Origin: an uncultured Bacteroidales bacterium
GTDB taxonomy: Bacteria > Bacteroidota > Bacteroidia > Bacteroidales > P3
Reading direction: 5' to 3'
Assembly: GCA_905234665.1 (NCBI GenBank)
Contig: CAJOIV010000021.1
Location: 1 to 64,000 of the forward strand
Length of the DNA stretch: 64,000 nucleotides
Shown piece after piece: positions 8,103-14,544 of this stretch (within the stretch, counting starts at the first letter, position 1; each line of letters opens with the position of its first letter). The notes under the pieces were generated by a model, which was not told where the DNA came from, did not search any database, and worked only from the letters and a program-made list of their open reading frames with translations. Made by a program: the position numbers and the translations under genes.

Positions 8103-8321
8103 ATGCCACAGCAACAGACACCCGGACTGAAATGCCCACAATGCGAAAAGTTCATCCCCACCACAATATCGGAGCTCCTCAGCGCCCAAGCCCTGCACTG
8201 CCCCTACTGCGGACTGGAACTGACCATCAACCGCCAGGAGTCGAGACAGGCCATGGAGATTCTCAAGGAGGTGGACAACGCCAACAAGAATCTGGAGAAA
8301 GCCAGCAAGTTCAACGGTTAA
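8103..8321 (+). CDS. Small zinc-ribbon protein of the DUF2589 cassette
   Basis: The protein has 72 residues. Two knuckles, CPQCEK and CPYCGLEL, are spaced 22 residues apart and form a four-cysteine zinc-ribbon; the C-terminal third (SRQAMEILKEVDNANKNLEK) is a short amphipathic helix. Such minimal ribbons usually mediate protein or nucleic-acid contacts rather than catalysis. The ATG at 8103 follows an AT-rich gap, and the gene is 19 bases before the next DUF2589 gene. It is a genuine member of the operon by spacing, strand and codon use. No named family is assigned. Confidence 0.75.
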   Translation: MPQQQTPGLKCPQCEKFIPTTISELLSAQALHCPYCGLELTINRQESRQAMEILKEVDNANKNLEKASKFNG

Positions 8322-8340
8322 ACCCTAAAAAGCAAACACC

Positions 8341-8859
8341 GTGCCGGAAAAGGATAACATATACGACATAGAGAACATGGAGTTCGGTGAACTGCTCACC
8401 GCACCCCTCAACGCCTGCGTCGACGCACAGGCCCAGGCGGCCACGGCCACCGCCGACTACATCCAGAACGTGGGATTCCAATACGACGAAAGGGAAAAGA
8501 GCTACAAGCCCGTCACCTTCTCCTTCACCTACGAGACCAACGAGGGCAAGAAACGCTTCACCATCCCGCTCCTCTCCGTAGTGCCGGTGCCGTACCTACA
8601 GATTCACGACGTCAACCTCGTCTTCTCCACCGACCTCGCCGTCGAGAAGGGCGGCACGCTGGTGGGCAAAGTGTCGACCGACGACAAGAACAAGACGGAA
8701 ACCCTCGAGACCTCCAGCTTCAAGAGCGACCTCAAGATAAATGTCAACATCAAGGCATCCACCTCGGACATGCCTATGGGCATCAGCCAGCTCCTGAAGG
8801 TGATGCAGGACTCCATCTCGGTGAAATCCGTGACACCGGGGACTTCTAACGCAAAGTGA
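8341..8859 (+). CDS. Minimal DUF2589-family protein, paralogue 4 (GTG start)
   Basis: At 172 residues this is the bare DUF2589 domain without extensions. The blocks are FGELLTAPLNACVDAQAQAA then DYIQNVGF; VTFSFTYETNEGKKRFTIPLL then SVVPVPYLQI; and INVNIKASTSDMPMGISQLL near the C-terminus. The start is GTG at 8341; the first in-frame ATG lies 36 bases downstream and would cut into the region before the first block, so GTG is preferred. Its stop is four bases before the next ATG, implying translational coupling with the glycosyltransferase-like fusion. As the simplest unit it is the best construct for learning what the domain folds into. Confidence 0.83.
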   Translation: MPEKDNIYDIENMEFGELLTAPLNACVDAQAQAATATADYIQNVGFQYDEREKSYKPVTFSFTYETNEGKKRFTIPLLSVVPVPYLQIHDVNLVFSTDLAVEKGGTLVGKVSTDDKNKTETLETSSFKSDLKINVNIKASTSDMPMGISQLLKVMQDSISVKSVTPGTSNAK

Positions 8860-8863
8860 CACC

Positions 8864-10474
8864 ATGAACGACCTCAGCCAACCATTCAAAATACCGTCCT
8901 ATAAGTACGACGACGCTGTCGACGAGCTGGGCAAGATGCCTTTCGGCAACCTGATAGGCAACATCCTCACCTCGTGTGTCGAGGCCCAGACACGGGCGAC
9001 AGAAACGGCGTGGAGGTACACCCAGTCGATGCTGGAACAGAAGACCCCCCTGGTCTTCACCTTCCAGGACCAGGAGGGCCTGAAGCGCCTTGAGATGCCG
9101 CTCTTCACCATCGTGCCCCTCCCCTACATGAAACTGGACAATATCGACATCGACTTCGATGCCGAGGTGGGCACCCTCGACGAGCGCAAGGGCGAGTTCC
9201 TCGTCACCGTCAACAACGCCTCCTCCGAAGGCGACGCCACCCAGGTGGTCAAGACCGCCACCAACCTCCACATCGGCATCAACGCCGGCACCACCGACAT
9301 GCCCGTGGGCCTCGCCATGCTCCTACGGCACATGGGCGGCGGCCTCATCGTCGAGGACCTCAACGACCCCGCCCGCGCTGCCGAGATAGCCAAAATCGTC
9401 GCCAGCCTCGAGAAGCACGCCCTCGAAGAGGAGCAGCACCGCGAGGAGATTCGGCGGATGCAGGAGGAGATGGCACAGCAGGAGGAAGAGGAACGCCGCC
9501 GCCGCGATGAAGAGGAACGGAAGAGGCAGGAGGCCGAGGGCAACACCGTGGTCTACTTCGCCAGCCCCGCCGCCACCATCGACAACACCGCCGACTACGC
9601 GGGCGACCCCCTCAAGGGCGTGCACGTCATCTGGACCAAGGCCGCCACGGCAAAGGACGGCACCAGCGGCTATTACAGGATGAGCGAGATAGACCTTCTC
9701 TCCACCATCACCTCGGCACTCCTCTGGCGCAAGTTCAACGGCCCCATAAAGCTCTACACCGACTCCGCCGGACTCGAATACTTCCAGCGCATCAACATCA
9801 CCGGCCTCTGGAACGGCGGCATCGACACCTCGGTGCTCGACAGGATTCCCAACTCCTACAACCCCAGTATCTTCTACAACGCAGGCCGCATCTTCGCCAT
9901 CCAGGCAGAGACCACGCCGTTCACCGTCCTGGACACCGACATGCTCGTATGGCAGCCCCTCCGGCCCCTCATCGGCGACAAGTACGTCATGGGCCTCCAT
10001 CCCGAGCCGCTGGCCAAATACCAACGCTACTATCCCGAACAGGACCAGCTGATGAAGAAGGCAGGCTGGGCCGCCCCAGGCGGATGGAACTGGTCGGTCG
10101 ACCCCATCAACACCGCCATCACCTTCTTCGGCAACAGCGGCCCCACGAACTACTACGTCCAGCAGGCCCTGCAGTTCATGGGTGGCAACAACGGGCGCAC
10201 CTCCGACATGGACTCGCCGATGCGCTTCGTCGACCGCCGCATGTTCGCCATGTGCATGAAAGCCATCACCTCGGCAGCCTCCACCTTCCTCGCCTCCGAC
10301 ACCGAGGAGGGCAAGCCCTTCACCCACATCTGGGGCGCCAACCCCACGGCCCGCGACAACGAGGAAATCAACAGGCAAATCTGCACCGAACTGGTCAAAA
10401 TCATCAAGACCCACTTCGCCGACATCCCCATGCCGCCGCAAGTGATAAGCGCAAGAAACCATTACAGACAATAA
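8864..10474 (+). CDS. DUF2589 - coiled coil - glycosyltransferase-like fusion
   Basis: The protein has 536 residues in three parts. Residues 1-165 are a DUF2589 core (FGNLIGNILTSCVEAQTRA, LEMPLFTIVPLPYMKLDNI, TDMPVGLAMLLRHMGGG). Residues ~175-227 are a highly charged Glu/Arg coiled coil. Residues ~250-525 resemble Bacteroidetes glycosyltransferase-like proteins of the DUF6734 kind: VHVIWTKA, DLLSTITSALLWRKF, IKLYTDSAGLEYF, then VLDTDMLVW with a DxD-like DTD at 357-359, and later NWSVDPINTAITFFG. Glycosyltransferases of GT-A fold use DxD to bind metal and nucleotide sugar. If active, a sugar-transferring domain would be tethered to the DUF2589 assembly. There is no signal peptide. Activity and family membership are inferred from motifs and need a profile search. 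Confidence 0.7.
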   Translation: MNDLSQPFKIPSYKYDDAVDELGKMPFGNLIGNILTSCVEAQTRATETAWRYTQSMLEQKTPLVFTFQDQEGLKRLEMPLFTIVPLPYMKLDNIDIDFDAEVGTLDERKGEFLVTVNNASSEGDATQVVKTATNLHIGINAGTTDMPVGLAMLLRHMGGGLIVEDLNDPARAAEIAKIVASLEKHALEEEQHREEIRRMQEEMAQQEEEERRRRDEEERKRQEAEGNTVVYFASPAATIDNTADYAGDPLKGVHVIWTKAATAKDGTSGYYRMSEIDLLSTITSALLWRKFNGPIKLYTDSAGLEYFQRINITGLWNGGIDTSVLDRIPNSYNPSIFYNAGRIFAIQAETTPFTVLDTDMLVWQPLRPLIGDKYVMGLHPEPLAKYQRYYPEQDQLMKKAGWAAPGGWNWSVDPINTAITFFGNSGPTNYYVQQALQFMGGNNGRTSDMDSPMRFVDRRMFAMCMKAITSAASTFLASDTEEGKPFTHIWGANPTARDNEEINRQICTELVKIIKTHFADIPMPPQVISARNHYRQ

Positions 10475-10512
10475 TAACATAGAATAATATTAACCATTAA
10501 AAACACAAAACT

Positions 10513-11202
10513 ATGGCAACACAGCTTATTGAAGACCTTCAAGCCATGCCTTTTGGCGAAATGATCGGCGGTCCCCTCTCCGCATGCGTCGAAGCACAGG
10601 AGAAAGCAGCCCTCACCACCGTCAACTTCATCCGCAACGTGGGCTTTGTCAAGGACAAGGACAACAACCCCACCGACACAGTCGTCAACGTCACCTTCAT
10701 GTACAAGCGCGAAAACAAGATGGTGGAACTGACCGTCCCTCTGCTGACCATCGTCCCCATCCCCTTCATCGCCATCGACACGGTGAACATCAACTTCAAG
10801 GCCAACCTCAAGAGCTTCCAGCGCGAGACCGGCAAGCAGAAGGAGGCCGAGAGCGACTATCAGCACAACTATGAGAACTCGTCGACGAAGAAGGCCAGCC
10901 TCGGCTGGGGCAGCGTGAGCCGCGACCGTTCCTACTCGTCGGCCACCGCCACCGTCTCGACCAAGAAGGACTCCGTGGCCACCCAGACCTCGCAGTACAG
11001 CGTCGAGGCCACCATCGACATCAACGTCGTGGCCCATCAGGAATCCATGCCCGCCGGCATGGCCAAGGTGCTCGAGATGCTCAACCAGGCCATCTTCCTG
11101 GAGCCTACCGACAAGGACGAGCAGATCAAGAACCTCGAAAACCAGATCGCAGACCTCAAGGCCGAGAAGGAGAAGGAAAAACAACTGGCAGCAAAGAATT
11201 AA
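10513..11202 (+). CDS. DUF2589-family protein, paralogue 5, with coiled-coil tail
   Basis: The protein has 229 residues and is very close in sequence to paralogues 1 and 2: MIGGPLSACVEAQEKAALTT with NFIRNVGF, VTFMYKRENKMVELTVPLL with TIVPIPFIAI, a loop with GWGSVSRDRSYSSATATVST, KKDSVATQTSQYSVEATIDI, and ESMPAGMAKVLEML (177-190). Instead of the beta module it ends in a ~30-residue Lys/Glu heptad segment (DEQIKNLENQIADLKAEKEK), predicted coiled coil. It closes the cassette; an acyl-CoA synthetase begins 19 bases later with no terminator between. The tail suggests oligomerisation or docking to the coiled coil of the fusion upstream, which is inference. Confidence 0.84.
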   Translation: MATQLIEDLQAMPFGEMIGGPLSACVEAQEKAALTTVNFIRNVGFVKDKDNNPTDTVVNVTFMYKRENKMVELTVPLLTIVPIPFIAIDTVNINFKANLKSFQRETGKQKEAESDYQHNYENSSTKKASLGWGSVSRDRSYSSATATVSTKKDSVATQTSQYSVEATIDINVVAHQESMPAGMAKVLEMLNQAIFLEPTDKDEQIKNLENQIADLKAEKEKEKQLAAKN

Positions 11203-11221
11203 TTAACAAAAACACCACTCA

Positions 11222-12931
11222 ATGAGTACAGAGAAGCATGCGGACCTGGTCCGCTTCAATCATTATTTTGAGCGATTGCAACAGACAATCCGCGAGAGAT
11301 GGGACTACCCCGCCCTCTGCAACTTCCAGGGTGACAGCATGACTTACGGCCAAATGGCCACCGAGATAGCCCGCATGCACGTACTGCTGGAGGAGGCCGG
11401 AATACAGAAGGGCGACCACATCGCCCTCTGCGCCCGCAACACCTACCGCTGGGCTCTCTCCTACCTCAGTATCACCACCTACGAGGCTGTCATCGTCCCC
11501 CTGCTCGTCGACTTCCACGCCGACAGCGTCATGTCGCTCACCGACCATTCCGACGCCATCATACTCTTCACCGACCGTGACAAATGGAAAACCCTCGACA
11601 TTGAACGCATGCCTAAACTGCGCGGCGTGATATGCACCGAGGATTTCTCCATCATCCTCTCCAAGGATGAACGCATCGACCAGGCCGTCGCCCGCTGGCA
11701 AGAGGCTTTCCAGGCCCGCTACCCCAACGGATTCGGCATAGATGACGTGCACTACAACACGGACAACATGGATAACCTCTCCATCATCAACTACACCTCG
11801 GGCTCGAGCGGCGACCCGAAGGGCGTGATGCTCACATACCGCGCCTCCAGCGCCTCTATCGACTTCGGCCTGCGCAACATGCCTGTGTACTACGGCGACC
11901 GCATCGTCTCGATGCTGCCCATGGCGCACATCTATGGACTCACCTTCGAGTTCCTCTATCCCATCACGGGCGGCGCCACCGTATACTACCTGGGCGGCCG
12001 TCCTGCGCCCACGAAACTCCTCCAGGCCATGAAGGAGGTGAAGCCTTACCTGATTTGCACCGTCCCTATGGTCATGGAGAAGGTATACCGTTCCGCCATC
12101 GAGCCAGTCCTCAGTAAGTGGTACATGAGAATTCTCTGCGCCATCCCCGGCCTCAAGAATGTCATCTTCGGCAAGGTGCGCGAGAAACTCGACGCCGCCT
12201 TCGGAGGCAATGTGCGTTGCTACATCATGGGCGGCGCGGCCCTCAACCCTGCCGTGGAGAAATGCTTCCATAAAATCAAGCTCCACTTCACCGTTGGCTA
12301 CGGCATGACCGAGGCCGCTCCTCTTCTCGGCTATGAAGACTGGCGGCGCTATGCCGCCCGCAGCTGCGGCAAGTCGGTGGACTGCGCCCACGTGCGCATC
12401 GACTCCTCTGACCCCGCCCGCATTGTGGGCGAGATTCAGGCCAAGGGCGACAACATCTGCATCGGGTACTACAAGAACGAGAGCGCCACAAAGGCCGCCT
12501 TCACCGAGGACGGATACCTCTGCACCGGCGACCTCGGCCTTATCGACCACGAAGGCAACATCTACATCAAGGGCCGCAGCAAGTGCATGATCCTCTCTTC
12601 CACCGGACAGAATATCTACCCCGAGGAGCTCGAGGCTGTAATCAACAACCAAGAGTATGTAGCCGAGTCGCTTGTCGTTGACCGTTCCGCCGAGGCAGAT
12701 GCTGGCGGCACCACGGGCGCCACCAAGCTCTACGCGCTTGTCTACCTCAACCCCGACGAGTTGAAGAATGACGAGGTGGACGAGAAGGATATCCCCGACC
12801 TGCTCAACCACATGCTGCGCGAGATCAACCACAAGCTGCCCAACTACAGCCAAATCACCAAGATTGAGCTCGTCGACGTCCCCTTCGAGAAGACCCCCAA
12901 GATGAGTATCAAACGCTACCTCTACAAGTAA
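11222..12931 (+). CDS. AMP-binding long-chain acyl-CoA synthetase
   Basis: The protein has 569 residues, full length for the family. It carries the adenylate-forming signature YTSGSSGDPKGVML (191-204), the GYGMTEAAP motif (359-367), YLCTGDLGLID (432-442) and the hinge GRSKCMILSSTGQNIYPEEL (451-470). The reaction is activation of a carboxylate with ATP to an acyl-AMP and then transfer to CoA; size and motifs fit a long-chain fatty acid ligase of the FadD/FAA type. Similar enzymes are common in Bacteroidales without DUF2589 neighbours, so its link to the upstream cassette rests only on the 19-base gap and shared strand. A strong terminator follows at 12949. Confidence 0.88.
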   Translation: MSTEKHADLVRFNHYFERLQQTIRERWDYPALCNFQGDSMTYGQMATEIARMHVLLEEAGIQKGDHIALCARNTYRWALSYLSITTYEAVIVPLLVDFHADSVMSLTDHSDAIILFTDRDKWKTLDIERMPKLRGVICTEDFSIILSKDERIDQAVARWQEAFQARYPNGFGIDDVHYNTDNMDNLSIINYTSGSSGDPKGVMLTYRASSASIDFGLRNMPVYYGDRIVSMLPMAHIYGLTFEFLYPITGGATVYYLGGRPAPTKLLQAMKEVKPYLICTVPMVMEKVYRSAIEPVLSKWYMRILCAIPGLKNVIFGKVREKLDAAFGGNVRCYIMGGAALNPAVEKCFHKIKLHFTVGYGMTEAAPLLGYEDWRRYAARSCGKSVDCAHVRIDSSDPARIVGEIQAKGDNICIGYYKNESATKAAFTEDGYLCTGDLGLIDHEGNIYIKGRSKCMILSSTGQNIYPEELEAVINNQEYVAESLVVDRSAEADAGGTTGATKLYALVYLNPDELKNDEVDEKDIPDLLNHMLREINHKLPNYSQITKIELVDVPFEKTPKMSIKRYLYK

Positions 12932-13236
12932 TTGGCACACATACCACAAATCAAGAGGCCCCGCCAGATGGCGGGGCTTCTTGATTTTCCCTGCGGACTG
13001 TAGGACAAAATGCTCCTTCACTGGCAAAGGTTGCTGAAAGAAGAGAGGCCCCGGGTTGCACCCAAGGCCTCCTCTTTACAGTTATTAATCCTAAAAACCA
13101 AAGAGATGGCACATATGACAATAGTACTTTTTCCTTTGACTTTCGACTGCAAAGATACTATCTTTCCTCAACGTGCCGACTCACTAATGGTAGTGATTTT
13201 CGCGAAAATAGGTAGCGACCGCTCTCTCGGAGGAGG
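12932..13236. other. Convergent intergenic region with two hairpins and a possible small transcript
   Basis: This 305-base gap separates the acyl ligase (plus) from the LuxR-type gene (minus). Besides the terminator at 12949 it contains a second hairpin at 13036-13077 (AGGCC-CC-GGGT-TGC-ACCC-AA-GGCCT, with flanking AAGAGA/CTCTTT pairing). On the minus strand, TATCTTTG at 13150-13157 matches a Bacteroidetes -7 box. It points toward that hairpin, framing a possible RNA of about 110 bases. No protein gene of convincing size is present. Confidence 0.5.
12949..12986 (+). terminator. Intrinsic terminator after the acyl-CoA synthetase
   Basis: AATCAAGA-G-GCCCCGCC and GGCGGGGC-T-TCTTGATT form a near-perfect 17-base stem around an AGAT loop, followed by TTT. 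It starts 18 bases after the stop codon and would end the DUF2589/acyl ligase transcript. Confidence 0.85.
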
Positions 13237-13809
13237 TTAGGGCAACAGGTTGTGAAGTGTCGCATAGACCGTTAGGCCTGCCACAGACTTGATACCCGTC
13301 TTGCGGGTGATGTTCTTGCGGTGGGTGTTGACGGTATGGATGGAAATAAAGAGGCGGTCGGCGATTTCCTTGCTGCTGCATCCCTGGGCGACAAGTATCA
13401 GCACCTCCCTCTCTCGATCGGAGAGTTCGTAATTCTCTTCCTCGGAGGGAGCCTCTGGCGTAGCCGAGAGGCTGTCGCGGAGTATCTGTGAGACATGATT
13501 CTGTGGCTCACGGATGTCGAGGAGGGCCGTGAAAGACTGGAGGAGACCCGGGTCGATATACTGGTAGACCAATCCGACAATCGACATGGAAGGACGTGCC
13601 TGCCGGAGGTCGGCAAGCAGCATGTTGGCAGGCACAGGGAGCAACGTGGGGTTGATGAGGAGGATGTCGGGTTGAAGGACCGGCAGACGCAGGACGAGGT
13701 CGTTGGCGTTGCGCAATGGGGCGAGGAGGTTGAAATCGCCATCAAGAATGGAGAAGAGTCCTTCGCGGATGATGTCGGAAGGCTCTACAATGAGCAAGTT
13801 GCCACTCAC
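13237..13809 (-). CDS. LuxR-type regulator with degenerate receiver domain
   Basis: The protein has 190 residues. The C-terminal 60 (128-188) are a clear LuxR/NarL helix-turn-helix: LSDREREVLILVAQGCSSKE, then IADRLFISIHTVNTHRKNI. The N-terminus has the receiver outline (NLLIVEPSDIIREGL, PDILLINPTLLP) but lacks its chemistry: the usual acidic pair is E9-P10 and the phospho-accepting aspartate position is N53. It is therefore unlikely to be switched by phosphorylation. The GTG start at 13809 overlaps the hemerythrin gene's TGA by four bases, so the two are translationally coupled. A regulator responding to oxygen or redox through its hemerythrin partner is plausible but inferred. Confidence 0.85.
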   Translation of the reverse strand: MSGNLLIVEPSDIIREGLFSILDGDFNLLAPLRNANDLVLRLPVLQPDILLINPTLLPVPANMLLADLRQARPSMSIVGLVYQYIDPGLLQSFTALLDIREPQNHVSQILRDSLSATPEAPSEEENYELSDREREVLILVAQGCSSKEIADRLFISIHTVNTHRKNITRKTGIKSVAGLTVYATLHNLLP

Positions 13810-14540
13810 CGCGACCTCCTTTCGTCCACCTTGCCTGCCGACTGGACTGATTGACCCGAAGCCTGGGCCGACAACTGGGTGACATAAGGCATCAGGACCT
13901 TTTCCTCGAGGAGGGCATGTTTCTCAAGGTCGGAAGAGAGCTGGAGGATGCTAAAGACCAGTTCGCTCAATTCCTCGACCATTGGATTGCCCGGCAGGTA
14001 TTTATAGAGTATCTGAGGGAGGTCGGAAAGCGACTCGACAAGGTCGGAATGGGAGTCGAGGAAGGTGGCGGCAATCTGTGCGGCCGACCCCTTCCCTTTC
14101 TGAAGCTGCTGGATGCAGGGGAACACCTCGCGTTCCTCGTAGTCGAAATGGTCGGTGACCTCCTTGCGGTAGTCATCGATAAACTTGTGCAGCACTGCGG
14201 CATACTGCTGTCCGGCTCGGTCGCCGATGCTGGTGAGGTGACGGACTATATGAGGCAGCCGCTCGTTGAGGTAGTAGCGGTGGGAGGCCTCCAAATAGGG
14301 GATAAGGCCACTGAGGTCGACATTCTCATGCAAGGAGACAGGATAGTCGCTGAAAGTGTAGAGATTGCATACCAAAAGGAAGAATCCGACATCCTGTCCA
14401 TACTGAGCGCAAAGCTCCTGGACGCTCTTTTCGCCAAAACCCAGCGGGATGCCAAAACGGGGCACGACAAGGATGAGTGTATGGTTGGCCGCTATCATGT
14501 CGGCCATCTTGGTACGGGGGGTAAAAAAGCCTGTTTTCAT
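13806..14540 (-). CDS. Hemerythrin-like HHE-domain protein
   Basis: The protein has 244 residues. The true start is the ATG at 14540 (MKTGFFTPRTKMADMIAANH); longer readings in this frame run into the upstream ferredoxin gene. From residue ~80 it shows the four-helix HHE pattern with candidate iron ligands H87 (ASHRYY), H131 and E135 (DHFDYEEREVFP), H164 and H208/E212-213 (KHALLEEKVLMP). The family binds a di-iron centre and senses or stores oxygen or NO. The N-terminal ~75 residues are an extra segment of unknown role. It lies four bases from the polyferredoxin stop and overlaps the LuxR start, giving a compact three-gene redox unit. Confidence 0.85.
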   Translation of the reverse strand: MKTGFFTPRTKMADMIAANHTLILVVPRFGIPLGFGEKSVQELCAQYGQDVGFFLLVCNLYTFSDYPVSLHENVDLSGLIPYLEASHRYYLNERLPHIVRHLTSIGDRAGQQYAAVLHKFIDDYRKEVTDHFDYEEREVFPCIQQLQKGKGSAAQIAATFLDSHSDLVESLSDLPQILYKYLPGNPMVEELSELVFSILQLSSDLEKHALLEEKVLMPYVTQLSAQASGQSVQSAGKVDERRSR

Positions 14541-14544
14541 TTCC

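Noticed and set aside
3050-11202. Phage, tailocin or contractile-injection cluster
   Set aside because: No sheath, tube, baseplate, spike, portal, terminase, AAA+ or lysis gene is visible. The repeated DUF2589 cores do not resemble those parts in sequence, though profile searches were not possible.
11219-13027. 602-codon minus-strand ORF opposite the acyl-CoA synthetase
   Set aside because: It is a shadow of a full-length adenylate-forming enzyme and even crosses that gene's terminator.
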